DNA of 64,000 nt from positions 76,066,000-76,129,999 of the forward strand of contig NC_134700.1 in NCBI RefSeq assembly GCF_043290135.1, given 5' to 3'. The notes below the pieces were generated by a model, which saw only the letters and a list, made by a program, of their open reading frames with translations, was not told the DNA's origin and searched no databases. The position numbers were made by a program, and so were the translations under genes. Of the stretch, positions 46,973-58,686 are shown piece by piece (position 1 is the first letter of the stretch; the number at the start of each line of letters is the position of its first letter). This stretch comes from Rhipicephalus microplus (lineage: Eukaryota > Arthropoda > Arachnida > Ixodida > Ixodidae).

Positions 46973-49900
46973 TTAGACCTTGTTCAGAAGCTGTGCTTCA
47001 TTGAAAAAGCTGATCACATCAGCTATGGGCATTAGGGCATGAGCGCCCAAGAGTAGCATTGGATGAAAGGAAATATTAACCTGTAAAACATACGGAAATG
47101 TTTTTATCTTAATGTTTCCATATGTCAGCAAGCTATTAAAATGTGCATTACAGTTAGTTGCTCCTGACACTTATCGCATATTGGAGCTTTTTCTCCTGCC
47201 AATAGATAGTTATGTGTGATGTGCGTATGATCTATTCGTAGTCGACATATAACTACTTCGATAAAACGTGCTTGATGAAGACAGGTCTTCCATTCACCAA
47301 GAACAGGTTTAATTAGGTGAAGTTTGTTGTTTTGTCGTGATTTCCATTCCTGCTGCCAGTGAAAGGTGGTGACCCGGAGAACAGCTTGAATTCCATCTTT
47401 GGCAGGTATGTTGGTTTTTGACTCGCACATCTCTTTTGCTGTTGCAGCTAGTTGGTCTGCCCTTTCATTCCCTGGGATACCGACATGACTCGGGACCCAA
47501 CAGAGGCGTATGGTGTGGTCATCAAGTGTTTGAGATAGCAGATAGCATAGTTTATAATTGGCTTATACTGAGATTTACGATTGAGACTTTCCAGCGCGCT
47601 TAACGAGTCTGTAAATATTACAGCTTTTTTATATTTTGAGCTTTTAATGTATCGTACTGCCATCCATAATGCATAGCACTCAGCGGTGTAGATGGATACG
47701 AAGTGCGGTAGTCTAGTTATTTGATCGTGTGTTGCTCCTACCACGCTGCTTCAGACATAAGCAGATGTCTTCGAACCATCAGTGTAAAATTCTTCGTAAG
47801 TGTTGTACGTTTCTTGTAATGTAAGGAACTTGTCAAGTATATGTTTCTGTGGGGTGTTTTTTTTATATGTGTGAGTGAAAAATCCAATCCAAATTTCAAT
47901 CCAATCCAAATTTGGAGAAGTCACTCCATGGGGCCAAACTGGGTGGCCTTCTGGCGATGGAGAGTGCTTCGTTAGGGACATTTAGGGCGTGATATTTTTC
48001 TTCAAATCTTAGTATTAGTGGCTTCATTGCGTTTGGCTTGTTGGCGTAGTGTTGTCTTAGGTCGCAGCATGTTACAATACTGTGGCATATATATGATCTG
48101 GTGAAGAACGAAAGGACATACGTGAGCATTAGTTGCGTTCTCCTATATTCCAAGAATGGTTCGTTACTTTCGGCGTAAAAACTCGAAATAGGTGAGGTTC
48201 GATAGGCACCTGTTGCGAGGCGTAACCCTTTGTTATGGACAGGGTCTAGGCACTTAGGGTACGAGTCTCTTGCTGAAACGTAGATTATACTACCGTAGTC
48301 TAATTTGCTGCATACTAAAGAGCGGCGGTAGATGAGCAGGAGGCGCTTACGGTCGAAACTCCAGTGCTTTCGGGACAAGACTTAGAGGACATTGAGGGCA
48401 TTGTTGGATTTCACCTTAAGATTATTAATGTGTGGAAGAAACTTGAGCTTCTTATCAAATACGACCCCCAGAAACTTCTGTTCTTGTTTTATTGGCAATA
48501 CTGTTTCACTTATTTTAAGTACGGGGTCTGGTTGTAAGCCCCGTTTCTGGGAGAACGCTACAGCGACCGTCTTTTCCTCAGGAAACCGGAAGCCATTTTT
48601 GTTAGCCCATTGTGTTAGCTTGTTTAATGCTATTTGAATCTGTCGCTCGCACGTCGCCATGTTAGATGACCGGCACGCTATTTGGAGATCATCCACATAT
48701 AGCGAGTGCATAAGAGATAGTATGACCTGGTTCACAGAGTTCATTTTGACTACAAAGAGGGTTGTGCTTAAGACACAGCTATCGCCCTGAGGCACACCGT
48801 TCTCTTGAGTAAAAGTTTCTGAAAGTGTCGTACCTAAACGAGCCTGAAAAGTTCAGTTCGATAGGAAGTCGGACGAGCAGTTGAGCATCCTTCCGCGAAT
48901 TCCAAGATCTGCCAGGTCTCGTAAGATTTCGTACTTCCACGTTGTGTCATATGTCTTTTCAAGATCGAAAAATACTGCTAAGCAGCGCTGCTTTTACAAG
49001 AAAGCTTCTCGTACCGTATGTTCAAGGCAAACGTGGTGATCGGTGGTGGATCATCCTTCTTGTAACCACATTGGTGGACATCTATCAAGTTATCGGTTTC
49101 TAGGATGTATGTTAGCCTAATATTAATAACGCTTTCAAAGGATTTCGCCATACAACTTGTGTGTGCTATGGGCCGGTAGCTTGTCGGTAATGTAGGATTT
49201 TTTCCGGCTTTGAGAAATGGAATTATAATGGCTTTTTCCCACTCTGTTGGCATTCTGTCAGTGACCCAAATAGCGTTAAAGAAGAGGAACAATGCCTTCA
49301 TCGCTTCCTGGGACAAATTGGCGAGCATTTGGTAATGTATTTTGTCTGCGCCAGGTGCTGTTTTTTTACCTTGAGAAAGCACTCTGTTAATTTCCTGCAG
49401 GGTTAAGGGGGAGTTGTATGATCTGTCGTGATAACCTGTAATAGGGAAGCTTTTGTTTTTCTGTAGATTGTTTATGTTTTAGGAAAGCTGCCGAATAGTT
49501 TGCTGAGCTCGAAATAGCGCAAAAGTGCTGCGCTAGTAGGTCTGCCTGTTCGCCTAAAGTTGTCTGGATGCCAGGGGTTCAGAGAATGGGGATGGTATAT
49601 GAACTGTAGTTGCCGTTCAACTTGTGCACCTGATCCTACATTCTTTTAGATGTGATGGAACTGTTAATGGATGAAATGTACTTTTTCCACGAGAGTTTTT
49701 CAGCCTGCCTGCGAATAAATCTTGCCTTTGCTCTCGCCTTTTTAAATGCTAGGAGGTTCTCTCCAGTAGGATATTTAGGAAAAACGCCCCACTTCTTGTG
49801 TTGCATTTTTTTAGCTTGTGTGCACTGTTTTGTCTACCAGGATTTAAGTTTTTTCTTCATAACGCCGGAGGATTGTGGTATAGTTTGTTCGGCTGCGGCG

Positions 49901-50968
49901 AGTATCCAGGCGGTGACTGTCTTGTTCATTTCCTCTATGCTTAGGCCAACAAGCATCTCTTTTTCTAGGGCAGCTTTTTCAGTGAACAGCGGCCAGTCTG
50001 CCACATGTAGTTTCCAACGCGCTGGTCGGGATGGAGTGATGGGGATTGATGATTGATTGATATATGGGGTTTAACGTCCCAAAACCACCATATGATTATG
50101 AGAGACGCCGTAGTGGAGGGCTCCGGAAATTTCGACCACCTGGGGTTCTTTAACGTGCACCCAAATCTGAGCACACGGGCCTACAACACTTCCGCCTCCA
50201 TCGGAAATGCAGCCGCCGCAGCCGGGATTCGAACCCGCGACCTGCGGGTCAGCAGCCGAGTACCTTAGCCACTAGACCACCGCGGCGGGGCGGAGTGATG
50301 GGGAGGGTTAGTGTTAATTTTATGAGAGCAGGCATATGGTCACTGCCGTAAACATTATCTATCACGCTCCACTTTAGGTCGCAAAAGAGCGACGGTGAGC
50401 ACAGCGCTACATCCAAGCAGCTAGTAGCTCCTGTGCTTTGGGAGCAGTAGGTGACGCTACCAGTATTTGAAAGACATACGTCATTGTTCAGAATAAAATC
50501 TTCGAGGGTTTGTCCTCTGGTGTCAGTTGTACTGCTTTCCCAAAGCATTCCATGCACGTTAAAATCCCCTGCAATAACAAATGGTTCAGGCAGTTGGTCC
50601 AAAATATGCTCTATATCTTTAGTTATAAAATGCGTGTGTGGGAGGATATAAATGGAACATATGGTGATAGTTTTGTGAGCTAAAATGGTGACGGCTACGG
50701 CATCAATGTGACTGTTGATGGTGATCTCTCTCACTGCGATACCACTTTTGACGACAATAGCCACGCCGCCGGACAACCGGCTAGCGTGGAGGCGATCACG
50801 CCGTACTACGGTAAAACCTCTGAGGAAGTTGGTGTGTTTTTCTCCCAGATTGGTCTCCTGTAAGCACATAGCCATTGAAGAGAGACTACTTAGCAAATCC
50901 TTTATCTCCTCTATGTTGGGAATTAGTCCTCTACAATTCCAATGGAGAAGACAAGCCATTTTGGGCAA
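46973..50968 (-). pseudogene. I2 ORF2 remnant, split by a SINE
   Basis: The endonuclease (50305-50968) starts MPKMACLLHWNCRGLIPN and keeps QETNLG, AGDFNVHGMLWESS and GSDHMPALI. After SINE D the frame resumes around 49965-50032. The RT pieces are 48978-49382 (KKTAPGADKIHYQMLANL, SYRPIAHTSC), 48382-48795 (MPQGDSCVLSTTLF and YVDDLQI) and 47896-48378. RNase H pieces (47751-47981, 47448-47744) read EEFYTDGSK and IFTDSLSALES. The tail (47125-47430) has ICDKCQEQLTVMHILIAC. Many frameshifts are present. Confidence 0.82.
50046..50291 (-). mobile_element. SINE copy D (Ruka-like), inserted in I2
   Basis: The minus strand has A box TGGTCTAGTGGC, perfect B box GGTTCGAATCC and a tail of ATCAATCAATCATC type. 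It is flanked by 13-bp repeats ggagtgatgggga (50033-50045 and 50292-50304). It is the best preserved SINE head of the four and cuts the endonuclease part of I2 ORF2. Confidence 0.93.
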
Positions 50969-51007
50969 TGAACTTGAGAGGAAAAGTGGAGTTAGAATTG
51001 AGTTGTT

Positions 51008-52554
51008 GATGATGATGAGTATTTTTTAATGGCGCAAGAGCCAATTGATGGCCAAAGAGCGCCATTTCAATTGACTAAAGATATGAACAATGATATGATG
51101 CATGGCTGTAAAGGGGCGTTAAAATTCCTCGCTCTAACGCGGGTTAAAACATGGTGGTAATAAAATCATGACAGTGGCGTGACGTATGTGTAGTGATAGC
51201 GGATGGCAATATGTCATGATAATAAAACCATGATGAAGATGTAGTCACCGCAGCCACGACCACTCTATAGAGGTCGTGCTAAGGATGACCTCGAAATATC
51301 GGGTGAAAGCTATGCACATCTTTTAAAAACGTGAAAAGTGTTTGCAGTTTAAAAAGCGGATCCCTACGAATGAGCATCCCAGGGTGTAGAGGGAGCTGCT
51401 GTCGGTAGGGCAGTAAAAAGTGCTTTTTTTTAGAGCATCTAGCTCATTGCACTAGACGAGAATGTGGAGAACCGTAAGGGGCTATCCACATCTTTCACAA
51501 TATGGTGGATCGCCGGTATACAGAAGAAATGAATGTGTGGAATGTGTATGTCCTGTTCTAAGCCTTGTTATTATTACTTCTGTGTGTCGTGATGTTGATA
51601 GTGGCGGCCAATAACCTAGTTGCAGCTTAATAGCATGGAGTTTATTATCTGTGTGTTTATCCCACATGCTCTGCCAATACCCCCTGAGCTTTCGTTCTAG
51701 AAAAGGTTTTAAGTCGAGTGCAGGGACTGACGTTGATGCATTAGGAGTAGTGTCATTGGCGCAAACAGCCAGATTGTTGGCCAAAACGTTCCCTTGTATC
51801 TCACGGTGCCCTGGAACCCAGCAGACAACGACATGCTGTTTTGATGTGCACAGTGTGCACAGAAGTGAGTAAAGTGACACCAGCACGGGGTTCTTGTGTT
51901 TTTTAGGAGTTTTCAGGGCTTTGACCACACTTAGAGAATCTGTGTATATTACCGCCTTTTGTAACTTTATCTGTTTGATGTGTTTTACGACCGCCAGTAT
52001 TGCGTAAGCTTCTCCTGTGAAAATGCTTGCATCAGGATGAAGAATGCCGGCCTCGGAAAAGGATTGGCCTACCGCTGCATATTACACAGAAGTGATTGAC
52101 TTTGACGCATCGGTAAAGAACTCAGGGCATGTGTATTCATGTTGTAGTTCTAGGAAGTATGTATGTATGTGTGAAAGTGGTGCATGCTTTGTGACTTCAA
52201 CAAAAGAGACATCACAGTCTGTAAGCTGCCACTGCCACGGTGGCAGATATTTTTCAGGAGCCATCAAACTGTATTCAAGAAGAGGCACACCTGTTTCTTC
52301 GGCCAGGCCTCTTACAGGGAGCGCGTAGGGCTGCCTAAACGAAGGACGGTTCTCGAACAAGCCAGAACAAGACAAATAATTAATTGTTAAATGGCAAGGG
52401 TGTTTCTTGTCTGCCTTCACCTTCAAAAAGTACAAGAAGGACAGGAAACATCTTTGTAGGTGGAGCGACCATTCATCCGAATCCACGTACAGGCTCTCCA
52501 CAGGGCTGGTACGGAAAGCACCCGTAGAGAGGCGATTGCCTAGATGGTGGACAG
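51008..52554 (-). mobile_element. I-type LINE E6, 3' part, interrupted by Gypsy-3
   Basis: An ATC-repeat tail at 51008-51018 is followed by a 3' UTR and the RNase H end of ORF2 (51482-52501). The sequence stops inside the VHHLGNRLSTGAFRTSPVESL region exactly where the LTR of Gypsy-3 starts. The upstream rest should therefore lie beyond Gypsy-3, outside the window. Same subfamily as E4, E5 and E7. Confidence 0.82.
51370..52554 (-). pseudogene. E6 ORF2 remnant (RNase H end)
   Basis: The 52082-52501 piece has VESLYVDSDEWSLHLQRCFLSF, LPPWQWQLTDCDVSFVEVTKHAP and EFFTDASKS. The 51482-51928 piece has VCWVPGHREIQGNVLANNLA and ends at CERCG. The IYTDS block between them is in another frame. A stop near 51480 shortens the zinc-like tail. 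Confidence 0.8.
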
Positions 52555-53768
52555 TGTTATGTTTTGCCGCTCATAAGTTGATCGTGCGGATGGGACAGCA
52601 CCAGAAGCTACGTTATTCAAAGCTTCTTTCTCGGATCTCTCCCGGCAAGGTCGCAAATTGCTTCCTTTGAGCATGGGACGACAGCGCGGGAAGCTACGTT
52701 ATACAAAGCTTCTTTCTCGACTCTCTCTCGGTTTGCCCGTGTAACTGTACACCACTTAACCTCTGGAATGCAAAATACGTCCGTCTCCTCCGCTGCCGGG
52801 GACAAACACACAATGTGAAACGAACCCGCTCTGCCAACCAGCTTGGAATGTTTGTGGTTTAGAGACAAGTCGCCGCTGCCGGGGGCAAACGCACAATGGG
52901 ATTAAGCGACCCCGTCCTGCCTCTGCTGCCGGGCGCGAGCTCAGTGGGAGTAGGCGACACGCTCTGCCCTGGCGATCGGCTCAAAGTCGCAGCGATGCAC
53001 GACCCGAGCACAAGGAAAACGGATAAAGTCAAAGGCCGCTTGCTACCTGCGGGGGCAATTACGTTCCGCGCGCAATCATTCAATTTCCGGCTTTGGAGGT
53101 TCGTCTCGGCTCGCTGGGTGAGGGAAAGGGCATGAATGTACCGGGTCTACAATGCCGATATCTCCCGAGCGTTAGAATTCCTGAGCACGTGGGAGGTGGA
53201 GAGAGAGAGACATAATGGGAAAGAGTACCTAAACGCCTGTTTAAACTGTAGAAGCGCTGCTGTCGAGAGTAAGGTCAGCCCAGTAGGGAGTGACTTAATC
53301 TTAGTGGAAACAGATTGGATGAGAGAATGTTGAGGCGGACCAGCAGTGGCCCCCTCCCCTTTTTCTTTGTTACCGCAAGATGCTTAAGACTGGAGGGAAT
53401 CCGTTTCTCTTCAGTCGAGGCTGCAATCACTTAACTGATAGATCAGTACCCTTCCGTACGATGCAACTTTTGTCTGGGCCGTAACCACTTGGTGGTCGAA
53501 CAGTGAGACTAAGTACGTTGTATGTAGTAACAGTGTTCTAGGCTCTAACTTAAGAAAGGTTAAGTAGAAGAGTAAGACGCTGTTGATGTCTGTGTTATCA
53601 TGAGTGTGCTTCGGCAAGATGTACATATGACTGTAAATATTTCGCTGTAATATACCTTCAAGTTTTCATTACCTCCAACCTGCCTCCTGCTTCATCGACG
53701 CCGATCATCTCCTTGACGGGACTTCAATTCATATCAAGGAGATCAACGAACGAGAAGGAAAACTTAAC
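52555..53768 (+). repeat. Gypsy-3 5' LTR, about 1.2 kb
   Basis: Starts TGTTATG. The end is put next to the primer site at 53769 and is approximate because the 3' partner is cut short. It contains a duplicated block of about 55 bp (52592-52645 and 52675-52731). Three related GC-rich blocks built on gctgccgggg occur near 52787, 52869 and 52921. No gene inside; ORFs are chance. Confidence 0.75.
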
Positions 53769-53786
53769 TGGCGCAGTCGACAGGAT
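53769..53786 (+). other. Gypsy-3 primer-binding site, tRNA-Ser-like
   Basis: TGGCGCAGTCGACAGGAT. It closely resembles the serine tRNA-type site used by Drosophila 17.6/297-type elements. Confidence 0.75.
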
Positions 53787-53999
53787 CGGCGAGCTCTGCA
53801 GCACCATACACTGGACCAGCGCTAAGAGGACCGAGGGGCAAGGCATCCAACAGCCACCAGCGGCAAAGTGTTGACGCTCCCACAGCAGCCAACTCCGGCA
53901 CCGTGGAGGAGATCCGGGAACGACAGTGCATACAGCAAAGGGTGAGCAGGATTTCTTGCGTGCTTCTCTAGTTGGCATAGCAGTTTATGTGTAGAGCAC

Positions 54000-55136
54000 A
54001 TGGTGAGAACACGCGGGGGTGCTAAAACAATGGAGTCTAATGAAGATGAGGGTACGAGTGCGGCAGATGTGAATCGGAGTCGAGAACCATCCAATGATGG
54101 TATTCAAAATTCTGATCAGTCAAATGAGGCGACAGTGCTTACTCAGAGGCAAGAATCGATGCAGCAGGCATCTCAGGTTTTGCCGAAATCAAGCGAAGCG
54201 AGAACGCTCGAGCTTGAAATTCAAAAACTCAATCTTCAGATTCAGTACGAAAATTTATTGCAAGCTAGAATGAACGCGGAACGTCTCAATGGCACGTTGT
54301 TCAACTCTGGGTCGGAGACGGGTAATCAGAGGCGCCGGGTTTTCAATTCTGTTCGGCAATGTGCAAAAGTGCTAAAAGGGTTCCGCCTGCCGAGTGACGC
54401 GGTTGTCCCATTATGGTTTGAGGAAGTAGAAAAACTTTTTCCTACTTACCAGGTACCACACGAGAGCCGCGTGCATTTGGTTATGCCAGCGCTAACTGAG
54501 CGAGTCCGTTACCTACTGCGTAACCTCAACCCTGAAGAGAGTGCAGATTATGAGTCAGTTAAAGCAGCAGTGCTGACGGAACTGAAGCTTTCTCCGGCAG
54601 AGTACCTGCAGAGGTTCGAAAGAGCAGTAAAGCGTAAGGAAGAGACGTGGGCGCAGTTGGCGTCCCGCGTGAAAACTTATTTCTCGTACTACCTCCAAGT
54701 GAGAGAAGCCGACACGGTAGAAGTGATGGCAGAACTCATGGTTGCTGACCGCATGAAATCGGGCCTTAGTACGGAGGGTCTTGAGTATGTGAGATTAAGG
54801 GAAGGCGAGGGATGGCTTAGGCCAATTGAGATCGCGAAAGTGCTCCAAACTTTCGAACAAGCGAAAGGGAAAGGGCGTGCTTCAAAGCAACCAACTGTAG
54901 AAATGGGGCAGAAGCCGGCGACACGAGTTGAGAAAAGGGCTCTGAAATGCCACTTATGTCACGGCTCAGGCCATTTCGCTAAAGAGTGCCCGAAGGCTAG
55001 TGACAAGGAGAACAACCCCAAGAAGGCTACCGAGCCAAAGCGGAAGGTTCAAAAGGTAACGTTATCCCACGAGACGGATACTGAAATACCTACTGGAGTA
55101 CTTAGCGCAAAGGTGAAGTCTGAAACACGAGGGTGA
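54000..55136 (+). CDS. gag: Gypsy-3 Gag
   Basis: 378 residues. A coiled-coil-prone N-terminal third (ARTLELEIQKLNLQIQYENLLQARMNAE) precedes a capsid-like part (LKGFRLPSDAVVPLWFEEVEKLFPTYQVP, SPAEYLQRFERAVKRKEETWAQLASRVKTYF). This is similar to SCAN/capsid-type Gag of related elements. One CCHC knuckle, CHLCHGSGHFAKEC, lies at about 54948-54990. No breaks. It ends at TGA 55134-55136. The pol frame, open from 55117, is +1 to it. About 210 bp of leader separate the ATG from the primer site. Confidence 0.9.
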   Translation: MVRTRGGAKTMESNEDEGTSAADVNRSREPSNDGIQNSDQSNEATVLTQRQESMQQASQVLPKSSEARTLELEIQKLNLQIQYENLLQARMNAERLNGTLFNSGSETGNQRRRVFNSVRQCAKVLKGFRLPSDAVVPLWFEEVEKLFPTYQVPHESRVHLVMPALTERVRYLLRNLNPEESADYESVKAAVLTELKLSPAEYLQRFERAVKRKEETWAQLASRVKTYFSYYLQVREADTVEVMAELMVADRMKSGLSTEGLEYVRLREGEGWLRPIEIAKVLQTFEQAKGKGRASKQPTVEMGQKPATRVEKRALKCHLCHGSGHFAKECPKASDKENNPKKATEPKRKVQKVTLSHETDTEIPTGVLSAKVKSETRG

Positions 55137-58100
55137 AGGCACAGATAAACTGCAGTTAATTCCTGTATCTTGTGCAGGCATATCCGCAGATGCGATTTTG
55201 GATACGGGGAGTGAGATAACCGTCATCCGGGAGAGTCTGCTTCCGCGAAGTGTTGTAGAGCCGTCTGGCACGGTAAGATTGGTGTCCGCTTTCGGTAAAA
55301 CTATCGAGGCAAGGCTAGCTACGTTACCGGTCAAATTAAATAGCCCACGAGAGGTTACGGAGCCTCAGAACGTCGACCTACTCTGCGCGTTAACTGATGA
55401 GCTCGTCGAGGGCACAGATTGTTTGTTGACCAAGGACTATTGGAAACTTTTGTTGAAGGCCAGCAGCCCTCTGGCACCCTGTCGAGCGCCGGCCGAGCCT
55501 GCTCACGAGGCGGAACAAGCAGTAGAGAAACAAAAGGTAGTTGCCTGCAATCTTACCTTGGAGGAGAAAGATGATTCCGGGGAAGAGGCGCAAACTGATG
55601 AAGAAAGGGAGGCGTCATTAGGCCAAAGAGTAGAGTTCCGCAATGTGCAGTTGGGCGACACTACGCTAAAGAAATGTTGGGAAGATGCGCGTAGTGGGAA
55701 ATCCGGCATGTTCATTTCAGACGGACTATTATACCAATGCGACTCAATAGCAGGCACTCGAGTGAGTCAGCTAGTTGTCCCCAAAGATAAGCGCACTGAG
55801 GTGATGCACTTAGCACACGAGTCACTATGCGGGGGGCACCTAGGGAAAGAAAACAAGAGCTCGCATTAGGTATAATTTTTTTGGCCGGGTATGGCGAAAG
55901 AGATATTAGAGCATTGTCGTTCGTGCCATGAATGTCAAATTCGTTCAGACAAGCGCCGCACGGATAAAGTGCCTATAACTCTGCTCACTAGACCCGAGCA
56001 CCCTTTCCAAGTTGTCAATGTAGATGTGATCGAACCCCTAGACACACCGTCAGCGAGAGGGCATAAGTACGCGCTGTGCTTAGTGGATCTTTGCACGAGG
56101 TGGCCAGAGGTGATCCCACTGCGCTCTTTGACAGCTAAGGCGACTTGTGATGCACTGATTGAGATATTCAGTCGCACAGGCGTTCCGGAGATGATCTGCT
56201 CCGATCAGGGCACTAATTTCAAATCGCAGCTCACGCAAACGATGCTGGAGAAATTAGGTTGCATGCCAAGATTTTCAACCCAAGAACACCCAGAGAGTAA
56301 TGGAGTTGTAGAAAGGTGGAACCGAGTACTCAAAAACATGTTGTATTATGTCATTCAAAGAGACTCCAAGAATTGGGACAAATTGATCCCAATGGTTTTA
56401 TGGGCTTATCGGGAAGTCCCCCATGAGGTAACCGGAGTAGCTCCGTTTCGTCTATTGTATGGAAGGATTCCCACGGGACCGCTTCTAATACTGCAGAAGA
56501 CTTGGACGGGAGAAATGCCGGTGCCCGCAACATTGAGAGAAAACCCCGCTAAGTATTTACAACAACTTAAGGAGCAGCTCGAGACGGCCGCTAATATAGC
56601 TGAGCTAACTAGTGCAACTCATCAGGAGAGTTACGCCAGTGCTTATAATCGCAGCAGCAGGCTCAAAGCTTTTAACGTTGGCGACCAAGTTGTGTTTTTC
56701 GACAATGATCGGAGTGGTAAAATGTCACCTAAATGGCTAGGCCCATTCACAGTGGTTGGACGTGAGCGCGAACATTCTTACCGCGTAGAAACATCTGAGG
56801 GAAAGGTGAAAAGTGTCCACGCCAACAACATTCGACCTTACTATGCAAGAGTCAGTCATATTGGGGTCGTCTTTGATGAGGACCATGATTTTGGGGAGGT
56901 GGAATATGCCCCACAGCCAACCACTGTGAAGCGGGAAGAGCTAGTGGTAACGAGCGAGAAGGTTGCTCACCTTGATGCTGATGCGCAGGCGGAAATACAG
57001 GCGGTGTTCCAAAGACATTGCACCCTCTTTGACGGCACTCCGGGTATAGCAAAGGTAGATGAACATAAAATAGAAATAGAACCGGGTCACCAGCCAAAAA
57101 AGGCGTTTCCGTATCGGGTGCCGGAACTATTAAAGAAAGAATTCAGCCGGCAAGTTAACGAACTTTTGACTTGGAAGTTGATCTACCCCACGGAGAGTGA
57201 GTTTGCACACCCGGTAGTATGCATCGGAAAGAAAGATGGGACTATCCGCATGTGTGTGGACTACAGAGCGCTAAATGCCGTCACCAAAGCGGATGCGTTC
57301 CCGATGATGAATCCTCAGGAATTGATTTTCTGAGTAGGCAGAGCGCAGTTCATTACGGTAGTGGACCTTAGGCGCGGGTACTGGCAGGTACCGATGGAAG
57401 AAAAGAGTCAGAAATTCACCGCATTTGTAACGCATGAAAGTCAGTACGCATGGAAAGTGATGCCTTTCGGGCTGAAAAATTCCGCGGCAACCTTTCAAAG
57501 AATGGTGAACAAACTCTTGTCGCAACATCAAGTGTATGCCACGGCATACCTAGATGATATTGCTATTTTTTCTAGCACTTGGGAGGAGCACTTAAGGCAT
57601 CTCGACATTATTCTTAAGGTCTTAAAGAAGGCGGGACTGAAAGCCAGCCCGGAGAAGTGTCAGATTGCGCAATCCCACATACATTACCTGGGGCATATTG
57701 TCGGTTCAGGGACACACGCACCAGACCCAGAAAAGATAGCAGCAGTTAAGAACTTGGTACCACCGCGCACCAAGAAGGAACTACGCAGCCTGTTAGGACT
57801 TTGCGGCTACTATCGAGAGTACGTCCGAGGATATGCAGAGGTGACGAGCCCGCTCACGCTGTTAACAAAGAAAGCGGTACCTAATAAGATACCCTGGCCG
57901 GAGGAAGCTCAGGCGGCATTTGAGACTCTCAAACGATCTTTGTGCGAGGCCGTGGCGCTAAACACCCCTGAGCCATCTCAGCCCTACTGGCTTTTCACAG
58001 ACGCATCAGCTACGGCGGCGGGAGCATGTTTAGCACAAATGTCAGCCGAGGGAGAAGAGAGGCCCATCGCCTTTGCAAGCCACCGCTTCTCACCGACCCA

Positions 58101-58377
58101 GATGCGTTGGTCGACAATTGAGAGGGAAGCGTTCGCAATAATATGGGCCTTAAAGAAGTTTGACTACTGGCTTTTCGGTGCCATAGTAAATGTCGTTTTC
58201 GACCACAATCCGCTGTCGTACCTTACAACTTCGACTCCGCACGGGGCGAAATTAACAAGATGGGCGCTGGCTTTACAGCGATATCATGTGTCGGTACAAC
58301 ATCGGAAGGGAGTATGTAACGGTAATGCGGATGCGTTATCTAGGCTTCAGAATAGTTCATGGAAGCCATCAGAATAA
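55117..58377 (+). pseudogene. pol: Gypsy-3 Pol: protease - integrase - RT - RNase H
   Basis: Protease AILDTGSEITVI at 55192-55227. The integrase HHCC domain starts ...LAHESLCGGHLG near 55812-55845, is broken by two compensating indels about 55855-55885, and resumes at FFWPGMAKEILEHCRSCHEC. The DDE core follows: VVNVDVIEPL, ICSDQGTNF and HPESNGVVERW (Glu codon 56293), then a GPF-type module (PKWLGPFTVVG). RT continues in the same ORF: GTIRMCVDYRALNAVTKADAFP, then an in-frame TGA (57331-57333), then VVDLRRGYWQVP, MPFGLKNSAATFQRM and YLDD (57547-57558). RNase H has LFTDASATAAGACL (58000) and NADALSRL. Integrase and RT share one unbroken 480-codon ORF (55891-57333). Confidence 0.92.
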
Positions 58378-58686
58378 CAGTGTCATGCCAACTGGGGGGG
58401 ACGTGAATGTTCCTGATCACGTGCTGCTGTATATTGTGGACTGTGTGATTGACAATTCAAGAAACAGACACTAGTGATCTCACTGCTTGAAGCAGCAATG
58501 CTGTACTTGATTGTTTAGTATGTATTTGTTTTCGTTTAGTGTATTCTCCTGTAGTGTTGACTTGCGATTGTGTTTGATGCTTGTGTACAACTGCTGTGTG
58601 GTTAGAAAATCCAGTGACTTAATCGCGGCACTGCTTTATCATATCACTGAGCGTAAGACAGCCCAGTATACTGTTTAGGGGAGACG
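58378..58686 (+). other. Gypsy-3 3' internal region and polypurine tract
   Basis: 309 bp with no env-like ORF. The last bases before the LTR (aggggagacg, 58676-58686) are a plausible polypurine tract. Confidence 0.6.

Larger units (their letters stand above)
46740..51007 (-). mobile_element. I-type LINE I2, a second, diverged subfamily
   Basis: It has the same domain plan as E1-E7 but a clearly different protein. The minus-strand 3' end has a GCATCACA-type tail (46740-46755). Its 5' end lies just upstream of ORF2 and ORF1 is absent, so it is 5'-truncated. SINE copy D is inserted at 50046-50291. It stands between E5 and E6, all in one orientation. Confidence 0.8.

Noticed and set aside
50200..50291. 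Functional tRNA gene on the minus strand
   Set aside because: The A and B boxes belong to the SINE head. The copy is flanked by a 13-bp target duplication, and similar heads occur at three other sites.
46740..51007. I2 as an insertion inside one larger E5-E6 element
   Set aside because: Both E5 and E6 carry their own RNase H end and 3' tail, so they are separate copies rather than halves of one.
58378..58686. Envelope gene in Gypsy-3 (errantivirus)
   Set aside because: Only about 310 bp separate RNase H from the LTR, with no suitable ORF.
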